DNA of 64,000 nt, from NCBI RefSeq assembly GCF_002239585.1, contig NZ_NDFH01000002.1:62001-126000 (forward strand), written 5' to 3'. Shown piece after piece: positions 1 to 10,368 of the stretch (positions are counted from its first letter, which is position 1; the number at the start of each line of letters is the position of its first letter). The notes under the pieces were generated by a model that ran no database searches, was not told the origin of the DNA, and saw only the letters and a list, made by a program, of their open reading frames with translations. This DNA is from Psychromonas sp. CD1. Its GTDB lineage: Bacteria > Pseudomonadota > Gammaproteobacteria > Enterobacterales > Psychromonadaceae. A program made the position numbers and the translations under genes.

Positions 1-1
1 G

Positions 2-190
2 GATAGGGATCCTATTGTTGATGTAAGTGGCGCTCAAAAAATAATCAAAAATGTCGCTTCATTACATAAACAATTGTTATGTATAAAAAGTACAGAGCAT
101 CATATTATTCGCACGGATAATGGTGAATTTATTGCAAAATTAATGCATAAGTTTATTCAAAATCTACAAAATAAATCGGTAGTGGATTGA
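2..190 (+). CDS. C-terminal fragment of an alpha/beta hydrolase, lysophospholipase-like (partial)
   Basis: An open frame enters from the left edge and stops with TGA at 188-190, giving 62 residues. It carries a DPIVD motif followed about 30 residues later by a His in a TEHHIIRTD context. That is the spacing and flavour of the acid and His of the catalytic triad at the end of PldB-type lysophospholipases and monoglyceride lipases, where the His is followed by an acidic stretch and a final amphipathic helix. The nucleophile elbow lies outside the window, so substrate and exact family cannot be settled. A terminator hairpin follows at 295. The assignment rests on the fold-level pattern only. Confidence 0.55.
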   Translation, partial: DRDPIVDVSGAQKIIKNVASLHKQLLCIKSTEHHIIRTDNGEFIAKLMHKFIQNLQNKSVVD

Positions 191-294
191 GTTGCTGAAT
201 ATAAAACTTCGGTATATTAAGGGCAATATCGCAACGTATTGATATCTTGTTGTTAAATCATGGGCGGTGTTATTTTAAAGGATACCTAAAGAGT

Positions 295-354
295 GATGGC
301 GTTAATTCAGTAGAAGAATATTAATTTCCTGGTCAATTAACGTCATCATTTTTT
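295..354 (+). terminator. Rho-independent terminator after the hydrolase gene
   Basis: Arms 295-307 and 335-347 pair over 13 bp with one G-U wobble, around a 27-nt loop, and are followed by a run of six T from 349. The orientation suits the plus-strand hydrolase that ends at 190. The long loop makes it weaker than a compact terminator. Confidence 0.6.
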
Positions 355-370
355 ATATTAAAGAAAACCT

Positions 371-1063
371 TTATTTGATACTGCTTATCTCTTTTTCTGT
401 TAAATAACGCCATTCACCTAGTGCGAGTTTGCTATCTAGCTCAATGTCGCCAATCTTCTCTCTATGTAGCTCTATTACTAAATTTCCAACCGCCGCAAAC
501 ATCCGTTTTACTTGATGGTATTTACCTTCGGCAATGCTTAATATAACCTCAGTTGAAGACAAAATCTCCAATTCTGCAGGTAAACAAGGCAGTGGTTCAC
601 TTTTAAGTTGAACGCCTGTTTTGAAAAGTGCGATCGCATCTTCACTAATAGGAGCATCGAGTCCCACTCTATAACGTTTAATGCATTTATTACGTGGGCT
701 AGTAATTTTATGCGACCATTTCCCGTCATCGGTGATTAATGTAAGACCCGTTGTATCTTCATCTAAACGGCCAGCAATAAAGAGTTGTTCTTTTTTATCG
801 GCTTCAATGAGGTTAAATAAACTAGGTAATTGCTCATCTACATTCGAGCAAATATAATGCTCGGGTTTATTGAGCATGATATAACGTGGCCCTCTGATTG
901 AAATGGCTTTGCCATCAAAAAATATTTGCGCGTTTTTCTTGGGTTTATAAGCGCAACTACGGATGATTTTATCATCACAAGTAATACGGCCTTGGCTAAT
1001 GACTTTTTTAGCTTGGCTACGAGTGAGGGTGGTTGACTCACAAATGGTTTTATCTAAGCGCAT
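371..1063 (-). CDS. rsuA: 16S rRNA pseudouridine(516) synthase
   Basis: RsuA converts U516 of 16S rRNA to pseudouridine during 30S assembly. The 230-residue protein matches the usual length. It has an N-terminal S4-type RNA-binding segment (about residues 1-55, containing RSQAKKVISQGRITCDD). The catalytic motif GRLDEDTTGL, near residue 98, holds the nucleophilic Asp. The EGKYHQVKRMFAAVGN block near residue 179 is typical of the RsuA/RluB/E/F family. Its start codon lies inside the end of tmcA (10-nt overlap), so the two RNA-modification genes are probably cotranscribed and translationally coupled. RluB, RluE and RluF are related, but the length and N-terminal S4 domain fit RsuA best. Confidence 0.92.
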   Translation of the reverse strand: MRLDKTICESTTLTRSQAKKVISQGRITCDDKIIRSCAYKPKKNAQIFFDGKAISIRGPRYIMLNKPEHYICSNVDEQLPSLFNLIEADKKEQLFIAGRLDEDTTGLTLITDDGKWSHKITSPRNKCIKRYRVGLDAPISEDAIALFKTGVQLKSEPLPCLPAELEILSSTEVILSIAEGKYHQVKRMFAAVGNLVIELHREKIGDIELDSKLALGEWRYLTEKEISSIK

Positions 1064-3012
1064 GATATTTCTTCTATTAATTGTTTAATGGTAGTACGTA
1101 ACGTAAATTGAGCTTGTTGCTTTCCTTGCATATGGCAGTGAAGACAAATTTCAGCCCAACTTTTATTTTGGATGATTTTTTGTATTGTAAGCTTTTGTTG
1201 CGCTTTATCCAACACACATAACGAATTGTTAAAAATAAGTGCAATTAAAGATTGCTCAACAAACTCATAAGGTAACTTGCCATTAATATAACTATTGAGC
1301 GAGACCAGATCTTGTGGTGCCGTTTGTTTTTTTAGATGCACCTCTTTGAGTAGATGAACAATTAAGGAACTATCAAGTTGCTGTAAATGACGAGTTATTT
1401 GAGTGCTCAATTGTTGATGGAATGGTTGTTGAATCTTTAGATGTAATTGTTGTGCGCGAACGGAAAGAGGGAGGTTTACGATAAAAGAGTGCGTCGCACT
1501 GCTTTTGTCTTGGGTCATGCCGATACGTAATGTACTAAAGCCTAAGCTTTGCCAAAAAGGCAGTAATTGTTTTGTGGCTCCAAAAGAAGCACAGAGATGA
1601 TCCATATTATGTTGTATGGCCCAATGTTTTATTTTTTGTAAAAAAATATGTCCTAAACCTTGCCCTTGGAGGGTCGGATGAATTGCAATTCGTTGAATTC
1701 GCGCATAGCGATGCTCTGCTGCATTTATTTGAGCGCAGTGAAAAGTTAGAGATTGAGCGACTAAATGACCTTTAATTCGCCGTTTCCCTAAATAGATATC
1801 TTCACATAACGCCGCGCTTAGCTCGCCTTCATTGTTAATTATGGCGACACCGAGCAGTTGTTTTTGTTGGCAAAGAAGCAAAATAGATAATTGTGGGTTA
1901 TTAAGTAGTTGCTCTAAATCAGAAGGTTTAGTTTGGTAGTGTGCAATGACTAAAAGTGAGAATAAAGTGGTTAGTAAAGATGCATCCTGAACTAATTCTA
2001 CGGCCCTCATATGAATAAATTGTACTTCGTCTTTTTTGCTATAAAAGGGGTTGATAGTTGCGCTTTGAGTCAAGCAGAGTGAGTTTAAGGTAAATGTTTC
2101 AACGGGGTCGTTTTTATCCCAGCGAATAGGTTGCTCTAAATGTAAGGCGCGCCATTGTGGTGTGATTTTATCAAGTTCTTGTTGAAAGCGTAACGCAAAA
2201 CCTCTGCCAGATCCTTCATAGCCGTCTAAGGTGGTTGCAAAAACGATTCTCGAATAATGCATACTTATTTTCATCAGCAAAGGCACCGGTATCGCGGCCG
2301 CTTCATCGATAATAAGTAAGTCGCAATTTGGTTTCTGTGTAAGTAACGCATCGGGAGCAATAAATTGCAGCTCACTATTTGCTTTGCAATGGCGAAACAC
2401 TGTGGCACAGGCATTTTTGTTGGGTGCACAAATTAATATTTTTTGATAACCCATTGTAATTAATTGGGCGCTTGCCATACCTAATGCCGCCGATTTTCCT
2501 CTGCCTCTATTTGCGCTTAGTACTAACGGCCTGCGTCGCTTGCCGGTCACTGTTTTTATAATCGCGTGGATGGCTTGTTGCTGTTGTTCGAGATGTAAGT
2601 TGTTTTTTTGTGCAGAGTATCTGATTAGGGTTGTTATTGGTCGGTGATTTTCTTGGATGACTTGAAAGGGGTACAGCTTAAGTTTTGCATCTATATATTG
2701 ATAGAAAATGTCTTGTTGTTTAATTTTAGTCGGGCCTAGTAACAAAAGGATACCGTTACCGCAGAGAGTTCCACTACTTGCAGCAAACAAATTAGCGTCA
2801 AAGCTTTGATGCGCATTGATTATCAAAAGAGAGGTTTCTTGTCCTAAAATTTGGCTATATTGTGTTGTCGAGATAGTGTCCGGTCCATCACCTAACCAAA
2901 AATAAGGTATATTCATATTTTCGATGATGCGTTTGGACTCACGATAGCACCAAGAGAGTGATCCATTTAAACGAATTAATTGGCGGTGGTTGTGGGTCTG
3001 ATTACTATGCAC
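1054..3012 (-). CDS. tmcA: tRNA(Met) cytidine acetyltransferase
   Basis: TmcA uses ATP or GTP and acetyl-CoA to make N4-acetylcytidine at the wobble base of elongator tRNA-Met. In the 652 residues I see an N-terminal domain, a helicase-like ATPase core with Walker A GRGKS (residues 170-174) and Walker B DEAAA (236-240), and then a GNAT domain whose acetyl-CoA loop reads HPTLQGQGLGHIFL. A C-terminal tail, probably for tRNA binding, follows. The E. coli protein is about 671 residues, so this is full length. It is the first gene of a minus-strand pair with rsuA and lies divergent to the S10 operon. Confidence 0.95.
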   Translation of the reverse strand: MHSNQTHNHRQLIRLNGSLSWCYRESKRIIENMNIPYFWLGDGPDTISTTQYSQILGQETSLLIINAHQSFDANLFAASSGTLCGNGILLLLGPTKIKQQDIFYQYIDAKLKLYPFQVIQENHRPITTLIRYSAQKNNLHLEQQQQAIHAIIKTVTGKRRRPLVLSANRGRGKSAALGMASAQLITMGYQKILICAPNKNACATVFRHCKANSELQFIAPDALLTQKPNCDLLIIDEAAAIPVPLLMKISMHYSRIVFATTLDGYEGSGRGFALRFQQELDKITPQWRALHLEQPIRWDKNDPVETFTLNSLCLTQSATINPFYSKKDEVQFIHMRAVELVQDASLLTTLFSLLVIAHYQTKPSDLEQLLNNPQLSILLLCQQKQLLGVAIINNEGELSAALCEDIYLGKRRIKGHLVAQSLTFHCAQINAAEHRYARIQRIAIHPTLQGQGLGHIFLQKIKHWAIQHNMDHLCASFGATKQLLPFWQSLGFSTLRIGMTQDKSSATHSFIVNLPLSVRAQQLHLKIQQPFHQQLSTQITRHLQQLDSSLIVHLLKEVHLKKQTAPQDLVSLNSYINGKLPYEFVEQSLIALIFNNSLCVLDKAQQKLTIQKIIQNKSWAEICLHCHMQGKQQAQFTLRTTIKQLIEEISCA

Positions 3013-3109
3013 CTGTCATCCTATATAGAGCTTCCTAATCGGGTAGTCTAGCAGATGATCGAGCCGGGATCTTTTTGTTTGTTTTTCGAACAGTCCTTTA
3101 ATAAAAAGC

Positions 3110-3137
3110 TTGTATTACTCATTGGTTTCTGTATTAT
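3110..3137 (+). promoter_or_regulatory. Likely sigma70 promoter of the S10 operon
   Basis: TTGTAT (3110-3115), a 16-bp spacer and TATTAT (3132-3137). Initiation about 7 nt downstream, near 3144, would give a leader of about 177 nt before rpsJ. The E. coli S10 leader is about 172 nt, and that agreement supports this choice over other AT-rich hexamers nearby. Confidence 0.6.
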
Positions 3138-3143
3138 GCAACT

Positions 3144-3632
<489 letters not shown>

Positions 3633-3646
3633 AAGGAGTTACAACA

Positions 3647-4285
3647 ATGACAATCGGTCTAGTAGGTCGTAAAATTGGTATGACTCGCATCTTCACTGAA
3701 GATGGTGTTTCTATCCCAGTTACAGTTCTTGAATGTACACCTAACCGCGTTACGCAAGTTAAAACACTTGATACTGATGGCTACCAAGCTATCCAAGTAA
3801 CAACTGGCACTAAGAAAGCTAGTCGTGTAACAAAACCAGAAGCTGGTCATTTTGCGAAAGCAGGTGTTGAAGCGGGTCGTGGTCTTTGGGAGTTCCGTCT
3901 CGAAGAAAACGAAGGTACAGATATCAAAGTTGGCGCTGAGCTAAGTGTTGAGCTTTTCAATGATATTGCGAAAGTAGATGTAACAGGTCAGTCTAAAGGT
4001 AAAGGTTTCCAAGGCGGAATTAAGCGTTGGAACTTCTCTATGCAAGATGCAACTCACGGTAACTCACTATCACATCGTTCAAATGGTTCGATTGGTATGT
4101 GTCAAACCCCGGGTCGTGTTTTCAAGGGTAAAAAAATGTCTGGTCACATGGGTGCTGAGCGTGTAACGACTCAGAATCTTGAAGTTGTACGTGTTGATGT
4201 TAAACGTAACTTACTGCTCGTTAAAGGTGCAGTACCTGGTGCGAAAAACGGCAACGTGTTCATTAAACCTGCTGTTAAAGCATAA
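3647..4285 (+). CDS. rplC: 50S ribosomal protein L3
   Basis: 212 residues beginning [16 protein letters not shown], the family signature; E. coli L3 has 209. L3 binds 23S rRNA early in assembly and its long loop reaches the peptidyl-transferase centre. The loop region [15 protein letters not shown] contains the Gln that PrmB methylates in enterobacteria. An AAGGAG sequence lies a few bases before the ATG, 14 nt after rpsJ. Confidence 0.98.
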   Translation: MTIGLVGRKIGMTRIFTEDGVSIPVTVLECTPNRVTQVKTLDTDGYQAIQVTTGTKKASRVTKPEAGHFAKAGVEAGRGLWEFRLEENEGTDIKVGAELSVELFNDIAKVDVTGQSKGKGFQGGIKRWNFSMQDATHGNSLSHRSNGSIGMCQTPGRVFKGKKMSGHMGAERVTTQNLEVVRVDVKRNLLLVKGAVPGAKNGNVFIKPAVKA

Positions 4286-4299
4286 CCAAGGATTTAGTA

Positions 4300-4905
4300 A
4301 TGGAATTGGTATTGAAAGATGCACAAAGTGCACTTGAAGTTTCTGACGCTACCTTTGGACGTGAATTCAACGAAGCCCTAGTTCATCAGGTAGTCGTTGC
4401 GTATGCAGCTGGTGCTCGTCAAGGTACTCGTGCTCAAAAAAATCGTTCTGATGTTAGTGGTGGTGGTAAGAAGCCATGGCGTCAAAAAGGAACGGGTCGA
4501 GCTCGTGCCGGTACAATCCGTAGCCCTATTTGGGTTGGCGGTGGTGTTACTTTTGCTGCGCGTCCACAGGATCACAGCCAAAAAGTAAACCGTAAAATGT
4601 ATCGCGGTGCAGTGAGAAGCATTCTGTCTGAACTTGTTCGTCAGGATCGTCTAATCGTTGTAGAAAACTTTACAGTTTCAGCTCCGAAAACCAAAGAGCT
4701 TAAAGCGAAACTAAAAGAAATGGATCTGAAAGACGTTCTGATTATTACTGAAGAATTAGATGAAAATCTATTCTTAGCAGCACGTAACCTCTACAAAGTA
4801 GATGTTCGTGATGTTCAAGGTATTGATCCAGTAAGTCTTATCGCGTTTGATAAAGTTGTGGTAACTGCTAGCGCAGTTAAAAAGATTGAGGAGAGCCTAG
4901 CATGA
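4300..4905 (+). CDS. rplD: 50S ribosomal protein L4, probable S10-operon repressor
   Basis: 201 residues, the same as E. coli L4. The conserved tunnel loop runs through [21 protein letters not shown] near residues 46-66. L4 binds 23S rRNA and lines the exit tunnel; in gammaproteobacteria it also represses its own operon through the S10 leader, which looks conserved here. Its TGA overlaps the ATG of rplW in ATGA, implying coupled translation. Confidence 0.98.
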   Translation: MELVLKDAQSALEVSDATFGREFNEALVHQVVVAYAAGARQGTRAQKNRSDVSGGGKKPWRQKGTGRARAGTIRSPIWVGGGVTFAARPQDHSQKVNRKMYRGAVRSILSELVRQDRLIVVENFTVSAPKTKELKAKLKEMDLKDVLIITEELDENLFLAARNLYKVDVRDVQGIDPVSLIAFDKVVVTASAVKKIEESLA

Positions 4906-5201
4906 TTAGTGAAACACGCTTATTGCAAGTTATCCTAGCACCGCATGTCTCTGAAAAGGGAACTTTATCTGCAGAAAACCATAATACAATGGTATTCAAA
5001 GTTGCAGTTACTGCAACGAAAGCAGAAATCAAAGCGGCAGTTCAAAAACTATTTGAAGTTGAAGTGACTGGTGTTCGCACATTAAACGTGAAGGGTAAAA
5101 CCAAGCGTACAGGTCAACGTGTGGGTCGCCGTAGCGACTGGAAAAAAGCATACGTTACACTTGTTGAAGGTGCAGACATCGATTTCGCTGGCGCTGAGTA
5201 G
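4902..5201 (+). CDS. rplW: 50S ribosomal protein L23
   Basis: 99 residues; E. coli L23 has 100. It sits at the tunnel exit, where it docks trigger factor and the signal recognition particle. The block [21 protein letters not shown] is the usual basic rRNA-binding extension. It overlaps rplD by 4 nt and is followed 11 nt later by rplB. Confidence 0.98.
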   Translation: MISETRLLQVILAPHVSEKGTLSAENHNTMVFKVAVTATKAEIKAAVQKLFEVEVTGVRTLNVKGKTKRTGQRVGRRSDWKKAYVTLVEGADIDFAGAE

Positions 5202-5212
5202 AGGAATTATTA

Positions 5213-6040
5213 ATGGCTATTGTAAAATGTAAACCTACCTCGCCAGGTCGTCGCCACCTTGTTAAAGTGGTAAATCACGAACTGCACAAAGGTAAGCCAT
5301 ACGCCCCACTTTTAGAGGCTAAATCTAAATCTGGTGGTCGTAATAATGGTGGTCGTATTACGGTTCGTCATATCGGTGGTGGTCATAAACAACACTATCG
5401 TATTGTTGACTTTAAACGTAATAAAGACGGTATCCCGGCAAAAGTTGAGCGTTTGGAATATGATCCAAACCGCAGTGCAAACATTGCACTTGTACTTTAT
5501 GCTGATGGTGAACGTCGCTATATTCTAGCGCCTAAGGGCCTAGTTGCTGGTGATATGATCCAATCTGGTGAAGATGCAGCTATCAAAGTGGGTAACACTT
5601 TGCCAATGCGTAACATCCCAGTAGGTACAACAGTACACGCTGTAGAAATGAAACCTGCTAAAGGTGCACAAATTGCACGTTCAGCTGGTGCTTACAGTCA
5701 AATCGTAGCTCGTGATGGTGCATATGTAACTCTACGTTTACGTAGTGGTGAAATGCGTAAAATCCCTGTTGAGTGTCGTGCAACAATCGGTGAAGTTGGT
5801 AATGCAGAACATATGCTACGCCAATTAGGTAAAGCTGGAGCTACGCGTTGGCGTGGTATTCGTCCTACCGTTCGTGGTGTTGTAATGAACCCAGTAGATC
5901 ACCCACATGGTGGTGGTGAAGGTAAAACATCCGGTGGTCGTCATCCTGTTTCTCCTTGGGGTGTACCAACGAAAGGTTACAAAACTCGTAAGAACAAGAG
6001 TACTGATCAGTACATTGTTCGTCGTCGTAATAAGAAATAA
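5213..6040 (+). CDS. rplB: 50S ribosomal protein L2
   Basis: 275 residues (E. coli 273). L2 is the most conserved large-subunit protein and is needed for subunit association and peptidyl transfer. The C-terminal segment has [17 protein letters not shown] around residue 224, carrying the conserved His, and ends in a basic tail YIVRRRNKK. An AGAGGA ribosome-binding site precedes the ATG. Confidence 0.98.
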   Translation: MAIVKCKPTSPGRRHLVKVVNHELHKGKPYAPLLEAKSKSGGRNNGGRITVRHIGGGHKQHYRIVDFKRNKDGIPAKVERLEYDPNRSANIALVLYADGERRYILAPKGLVAGDMIQSGEDAAIKVGNTLPMRNIPVGTTVHAVEMKPAKGAQIARSAGAYSQIVARDGAYVTLRLRSGEMRKIPVECRATIGEVGNAEHMLRQLGKAGATRWRGIRPTVRGVVMNPVDHPHGGGEGKTSGGRHPVSPWGVPTKGYKTRKNKSTDQYIVRRRNKK

Positions 6041-6054
6041 GCAGAGGTATCGCC

Positions 6055-6330
6055 ATGCCACGTTCTCTCAAGAAGGGTCCATTCATTGACCTACACTTGC
6101 TGAAGAAGGTAGAGAAAGCGATGGAAAGCGGAGAGAAAAAGCCAATTAAGACTTGGTCTCGTCGCTCAATGATCATTCCAGATATGATTGGTCTAACCAT
6201 CGCTGTCCATAACGGGCGTCAACACGTGCCAGTATTTGTAACTGACGAAATGGTCGGTCAAAAACTGGGTGAATTTGCACCAACTCGTACTTTCCGTGGC
6301 CATGTCGCGGATAAGAAAGCGAAGAAATAG
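6055..6330 (+). CDS. rpsS: 30S ribosomal protein S19
   Basis: 91 residues starting [16 protein letters not shown], the S19 signature. It lies in the 30S head with S13 and contacts the A-site finger of 23S rRNA. The C-terminal [17 protein letters not shown] is canonical. The preceding gene ends 14 nt upstream and rplV begins 8 nt downstream. Confidence 0.98.
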   Translation: MPRSLKKGPFIDLHLLKKVEKAMESGEKKPIKTWSRRSMIIPDMIGLTIAVHNGRQHVPVFVTDEMVGQKLGEFAPTRTFRGHVADKKAKK

Positions 6331-6338
6331 AGGTTATT

Positions 6339-6674
6339 ATGGAAGCTTTAGCTAAACATTTATATGCTCGTTCTTCTGCTCAGAAAGCGCGTTTGGTTGC
6401 GGATCAAATTCGTGGTCTTTCAGTAGAAAAAGCACTAGAACTTTTAGCATACAGCCCTAAGAAAGCTGCCGTGTTAATTAAGAAAGTTGTAGATTCTGCT
6501 ATCGCAAACGCTGAGCATAATGAAGGCGCGGATGTTGATGAACTCGTTATCACAAGTATTTTTGTGAACGAAGGTCCAACAATGAAGCGTATTATGCCTC
6601 GTGCGAAAGGCCGTGCCGATCGTATAATGAAGCGTTCTTGCCACATCACAGTAGTGGTATCAGACAGGGGTTAA
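6339..6674 (+). CDS. rplV: 50S ribosomal protein L22
   Basis: 111 residues (E. coli 110). The extended beta-hairpin that lines the exit tunnel is visible as [20 protein letters not shown] near residues 83-102, the place where macrolide-resistance changes occur in other bacteria; nothing unusual is seen here. GAGG precedes the ATG, and rpsC follows after 3 nt. Confidence 0.98.
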   Translation: MEALAKHLYARSSAQKARLVADQIRGLSVEKALELLAYSPKKAAVLIKKVVDSAIANAEHNEGADVDELVITSIFVNEGPTMKRIMPRAKGRADRIMKRSCHITVVVSDRG

Positions 6675-6677
6675 GCA

Positions 6678-7364
6678 ATGGGACAGAAAGTTCATCCTAA
6701 CGGTATTCGCCTAGGTATCACTAAAGCATTTAGCTCTACTTGGTATGCTGGCACAAAAGAATTTGCAGATAATCTACATAGTGATTATCAAATACGTAAA
6801 TTTTTAACAGAGAAACTGAAAAATGCTTCTTTATCTAAAATTACAATTGAACGTCCTGCTAAAAGTGTTCGTGTGACTATTCATACTGCACGTCCAGGCG
6901 TTGTAATTGGTAAAAAAGGTGAAGATGTTGAGAAGCTACGCACAGCTATTGCTAAAATGGCCGGTGTTCCAGCTCAAATCAATATTTCAGAAGTTCGTAA
7001 ACCTGAACTTGACGCAAAACTAGTAGCAGATTCAATCTCTTCTCAGTTAGAGCGTCGTGTAATGTTCCGTCGTGCTATGAAGCGTGCGGTTCAAAATGCT
7101 ATGCGTCTTGGCGCTAAAGGCATTAAAGTTCAAGTTAGTGGTCGTTTAGGTGGTGCAGAAATCGCACGTGCTGAATGGTATCGTGAAGGTCGTGTGCCTC
7201 TACATACTTTTCGTGCCGATATCGATTACTCAACGTCTGAGGCGTTAACAGTTTACGGTATCATCGGTGTTAAGGTTTGGATATTTAAAGGTGAAGTTCT
7301 AGGTGGTTTACCACTACAACAAGAACAGCCATCTAAACCAAAACGCAAAGGTCGCGGTAAGTAG
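6678..7364 (+). CDS. rpsC: 30S ribosomal protein S3
   Basis: 228 residues (E. coli 233). The KH domain is clear, with [15 protein letters not shown] near residue 74. S3 forms the mRNA entry site with S4 and S5 and contributes to the ribosome's helicase activity. The C-terminal tail is basic ([10 protein letters not shown]). A GGGG ribosome-binding site lies just before the start, within the end of rplV. Confidence 0.98.
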   Translation: MGQKVHPNGIRLGITKAFSSTWYAGTKEFADNLHSDYQIRKFLTEKLKNASLSKITIERPAKSVRVTIHTARPGVVIGKKGEDVEKLRTAIAKMAGVPAQINISEVRKPELDAKLVADSISSQLERRVMFRRAMKRAVQNAMRLGAKGIKVQVSGRLGGAEIARAEWYREGRVPLHTFRADIDYSTSEALTVYGIIGVKVWIFKGEVLGGLPLQQEQPSKPKRKGRGK

Positions 7365-7376
7365 GAGTAATATCTA

Positions 7377-7787
7377 ATGATGCAACCAAAACGTATGAAG
7401 TTCCGTAAAATGATGAAGGGTCGCAACCGTGGCCTTTCTAAAGGTACGGAAGTAAGCTTTGGCGAGTTCGGACTAAAGGCTACAGGTCGCGGTCGTATTA
7501 CTGCTCGTCAAATTGAAGCTGCGCGTCGTGCAATGACACGTCACGTGAAGCGTCAAGGAAAAATCTGGATCCGCGTGTTTCCTGATAAACCGATTACTCA
7601 GAAGCCTCTTGAAGTGCGTCAAGGTAAAGGTAAGGGTAACGTGGAATATTGGGTTGCTCAAACTCAACCAGGAAAAGTTTTGTATGAAATGGCAGGTGTA
7701 CCTGAAGCATTAGCTCGTGAAGCGTTTGCTTTAGCTGCTTCTAAATTGCCATTATCTACAACTTTTGTAACTCGTAAGGTGATGTAA
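7377..7787 (+). CDS. rplP: 50S ribosomal protein L16
   Basis: 136 residues, the same as E. coli, starting [20 protein letters not shown]16 helps position aminoacyl-tRNA in the A site. Two adjacent ATGs occur at the start; the first (7377) gives the standard length. Its TAA overlaps the rpmC ATG by one base. Confidence 0.98.
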   Translation: MMQPKRMKFRKMMKGRNRGLSKGTEVSFGEFGLKATGRGRITARQIEAARRAMTRHVKRQGKIWIRVFPDKPITQKPLEVRQGKGKGNVEYWVAQTQPGKVLYEMAGVPEALAREAFALAASKLPLSTTFVTRKVM

Positions 7788-7978
7788 TGAAAGCTAACGA
7801 ACTTAAAGATAAAAGTGTTGAAGAGCTTAATGCTGAGCTTTTAAACTTATTACGTGAGCAATTTAACTTACGTATGCAGTTAAACACTGGTCAGTTAGAA
7901 AAAGCACACGTAATTAAAGTATTACGTCGTGACATTGCCCGTGTTAAAACTGTACTAACTCAGAAGGCAGGTGCGTAA
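7787..7978 (+). CDS. rpmC: 50S ribosomal protein L29
   Basis: 63 residues, the same as E. coli, a two-helix protein with the [15 protein letters not shown] motif. It sits near the tunnel exit beside L23. It is joined to both neighbours by one-base stop/start overlaps (TAATG), so rplP, rpmC and rpsQ are almost certainly translationally coupled. Confidence 0.98.
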   Translation: MKANELKDKSVEELNAELLNLLREQFNLRMQLNTGQLEKAHVIKVLRRDIARVKTVLTQKAGA

Positions 7979-8229
7979 TGAGCGAATGTAATACTCGTAC
8001 TCTTCAAGGAAAAGTAATTAGTGCTAAGATGGATAAATCTATCGTTGTAGCTATCGAACGTAAAGTGAAGCATCCGTTATACGGAAAATTCATGAAGCGT
8101 ACGACTAAGATACATGCACATGATGAAAGTAACCAGTGTAGTGAAGGCGACATCGTTAAGATTAGTGAATGCCGTCCTTTATCTAAGACTAAGTCTTGGA
8201 CATTGGCTGAAGTCGTAACTAAAGCATAA
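7978..8229 (+). CDS. rpsQ: 30S ribosomal protein S17
   Basis: 83 residues (E. coli 84), an OB-fold protein and primary binder of 16S rRNA in the 30S body. The segment [20 protein letters not shown] is the family signature. It is the last gene of the S10 operon; a strong terminator lies 31 nt after its stop codon. Confidence 0.98.
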   Translation: MSECNTRTLQGKVISAKMDKSIVVAIERKVKHPLYGKFMKRTTKIHAHDESNQCSEGDIVKISECRPLSKTKSWTLAEVVTKA

Positions 8230-8260
8230 TTTTTATAAATTATTATTAGTTATATATGTT

Positions 8261-8290
8261 AAACGGCGCTCTATAGGGTGCCGTTTTTTT
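8261..8290 (+). terminator. Rho-independent terminator ending the S10 operon
   Basis: An 11-bp stem (8261-8271 with 8276-8286, two G-U pairs) with a TATA loop and a run of seven T (8284-8290). It separates rpsQ from rplN, so the S10 and spc operons are transcriptionally distinct here at least in part. Confidence 0.9.
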
Positions 8291-8308
8291 AAACTGTGAT
8301 GGTATGAT
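8280..8308 (+). promoter_or_regulatory. Possible spc operon promoter
   Basis: TATGAT at 8303-8308 is a good -10 element and is followed by a GC-rich discriminator (GCCG), as in stringently controlled promoters. The -35 position at 17-bp spacing (8280-8285, GCCGTT) is poor and overlaps the terminator stem. Support is therefore limited to the -10 box and the need for a promoter after the terminator. Confidence 0.35.
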
Positions 8309-8379
8309 GCCGTTCCCTTATTTTAAGGGTAAGCAACTCTTAGTTAGAGAGTATTAATTGTAAATAGCGGAGCACTGTA

Positions 8380-8748
8380 ATGATCCAAATGCAAAGTGTG
8401 CTAGATGTCGCCGATAATTCTGGCGCTCGACGCGTAATGTGTATTAAGGTCCTTGGTGGCTCGCATCGCCGTTATGCAGCAATCGGTGACCTCATCAAAG
8501 TATCTGTGAAGGAAGCAATTCCTCGCGGTAAAGTTAAAAAAGGTGATGTTCACACAGCTGTGGTTGTGCGTACCAGAAAAGGTGTACGTCGTCCCGATGG
8601 TTCTGTAATTCGTTTTGATCGCAACGCTGCGGTCATGTTGAATGCAAACAACCAGCCTATCGGTACACGTATCTTTGGCCCTGTAACTCGTGAACTTCGT
8701 AATGATAATTTTATGAAGATTGTTTCACTGGCGCCAGAAGTACTGTAA
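8380..8748 (+). CDS. rplN: 50S ribosomal protein L14
   Basis: 122 residues (E. coli 123), starting [27 protein letters not shown], which is diagnostic. L14 lies at the subunit interface with L19 and is the docking site of the silencing factor RsfS. It is the first gene of the spc operon, with a GGAG ribosome-binding site. Confidence 0.98.
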   Translation: MIQMQSVLDVADNSGARRVMCIKVLGGSHRRYAAIGDLIKVSVKEAIPRGKVKKGDVHTAVVVRTRKGVRRPDGSVIRFDRNAAVMLNANNQPIGTRIFGPVTRELRNDNFMKIVSLAPEVL

Positions 8749-8757
8749 GGAATCGAA

Positions 8758-9072
8758 ATGGCAGTAAAATTAAAACGTGACGATGAAGTAATAGTTATCG
8801 CCGGTAAAGATAAAGGTAAAACTGGAAAAATTTCTAAAGTTTTAGCTAACGGCAAACTAATTATTGAAGGTGTGAACACTGTTAAAAAACATCAAAAGCC
8901 AAACCCTCAAGCGGGTGTGACTGGTGGTATTATTGAACAGGAAGCACCAATCGAAGTATCAAATGTTGCGATCCTTAACCCAGAAACGGGTAAAGGGGAT
9001 CGTGTTGGATTTAGACTTGAAAACGAACAGAAAGTACGTTTTTTCAAATCTAATAATGAACTTGTGAAGTAA
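8758..9072 (+). CDS. rplX: 50S ribosomal protein L24
   Basis: 104 residues, the same as E. coli. The N-terminal KOW motif is visible in [19 protein letters not shown]24 is an assembly initiator that nucleates folding of the 23S rRNA 5' domain. AAGGA precedes the ATG; rplE follows after 12 nt. Confidence 0.98.
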   Translation: MAVKLKRDDEVIVIAGKDKGKTGKISKVLANGKLIIEGVNTVKKHQKPNPQAGVTGGIIEQEAPIEVSNVAILNPETGKGDRVGFRLENEQKVRFFKSNNELVK

Positions 9073-9084
9073 CTGGAGTTTACG

Positions 9085-9624
9085 ATGGCGAAACTGCATA
9101 ATTTCTATAAAGACAACGTGGTGTCTGATTTGCAAAAGCAATTCGGCTACACGTCTGTTATGCAAGTCCCTCGAATAGAGAAAATCACCCTTAATATGGG
9201 TGTTGGTGAAGCACTGGCCGATAAAAAAGTTCTTGAGCATGCGGCGTCAGATATGGCACTGATCTCAGGGCAAAAGCCAATGATCACTAAAGCACGCCGC
9301 TCAGTGGCAGGCTTCAAAATTCGTGAAGGCTACCCAATTGGTTGTAAAGTAACACTACGTGGAGCACGTATGTGGGATTTCTTTGAGCGTTTGGTAACAA
9401 TCGCTATCCCTCGTGTGCGTGATTTCCGTGGCCTAAATGCTAAGTCATTTGATGGTCGTGGTAACTACTCTATGGGTGTTCGTGAGCAAATCATTTTCCC
9501 TGAAATTGATTACGATAAAGTTGATAAAGTACGTGGTTTAGATATCACAATTACTACATCAGCTAAGACTGACGAAGAAGGACATGCATTACTTGCAGCG
9601 TTTAACTTCCCATTCCGTAAGTAA
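9085..9624 (+). CDS. rplE: 50S ribosomal protein L5
   Basis: 179 residues, the same as E. coli. It binds 5S rRNA with L18 and L25 in the central protuberance and contacts P-site tRNA. The segments [11 protein letters not shown] and [22 protein letters not shown] are signature L5 blocks. GGAG lies upstream at standard spacing. Confidence 0.98.
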   Translation: MAKLHNFYKDNVVSDLQKQFGYTSVMQVPRIEKITLNMGVGEALADKKVLEHAASDMALISGQKPMITKARRSVAGFKIREGYPIGCKVTLRGARMWDFFERLVTIAIPRVRDFRGLNAKSFDGRGNYSMGVREQIIFPEIDYDKVDKVRGLDITITTSAKTDEEGHALLAAFNFPFRK

Positions 9625-9634
9625 GGTGTAAATA

Positions 9635-9940
9635 ATGGCTAAACAATCAATGAAAGCGCGTGAAGTAAAACGTACGAAGCTAGTTGCCAAGTTCGCTGAA
9701 AAGCGTGCTAGTTTAAAAGCAATTATCAGTGGTATTAATTCTAGCGATGAAGATCGTTGGAATGCAGTACTACAGCTTCAAACGCTACCTCGTGATTCAA
9801 GCTCATCTCGTCAACGTAACCGTTGTCGTGTGACTGGGCGTCCACATGGTTATCTTCGTAAATTTGGCATGAGCCGTATTAAGGTTCGTGAACATATGAT
9901 GCGCGGAGAAATCCCTGGCTTGAAAAAAGCCAGCTGGTAA
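9635..9940 (+). CDS. rpsN: 30S ribosomal protein S14 (zinc-independent form)
   Basis: 101 residues, the long form of S14. It has no CXXC pairs in the C-terminal block [20 protein letters not shown], so this is the zinc-independent paralogue usual in gammaproteobacteria. It sits in the 30S head near S3 and S10. Confidence 0.98.
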   Translation: MAKQSMKAREVKRTKLVAKFAEKRASLKAIISGINSSDEDRWNAVLQLQTLPRDSSSSRQRNRCRVTGRPHGYLRKFGMSRIKVREHMMRGEIPGLKKASW

Positions 9941-9965
9941 TCAATTAATCACGGAGTAAAAAGTT

Positions 9966-10358
9966 ATGAGCATGCAAGATCCTATTTCGGATATGCTTAC
10001 GCGTATTCGTAACGGTCAAGCAGCAAGCAAAGTATTTGTAAAGATGCCTTCTTCTAAGCAGAAAGTTGCAATAGCAGCTGTTCTTAAAGCCGAAGGTTAT
10101 ATTTCAGATTTCGTTGTTGCTGGTGACACAAAGCCTGAATTAGAAGTTACTTTAAAGTACTTCGAAGGCAAAAAAGTTATCGATACTATTAAACGAGTTT
10201 CTCGTCCTGGCCTACGTATCTACAAAGGTGCGACCGACTTACCAAAAGTTATGGCTGGTTTAGGTATCGCGATTATTTCAACTTCACATGGTGTTATGAC
10301 TGACCGTGCTGCGCGTAAAGCGAGCATCGGTGGTGAGATCATCTGTTACGTATCGTAA
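9966..10358 (+). CDS. rpsH: 30S ribosomal protein S8
   Basis: 130 residues, the same as E. coli, starting [19 protein letters not shown]8 is a primary 16S rRNA binder in the platform. In E. coli it also represses spc-operon translation by binding near the L5 start; I did not find a convincing mimic hairpin before rplE, so that control is unproven here. CGGAG precedes the ATG. Confidence 0.98.
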   Translation: MSMQDPISDMLTRIRNGQAASKVFVKMPSSKQKVAIAAVLKAEGYISDFVVAGDTKPELEVTLKYFEGKKVIDTIKRVSRPGLRIYKGATDLPKVMAGLGIAIISTSHGVMTDRAARKASIGGEIICYVS

Positions 10359-10368
10359 GGAGTAGTTT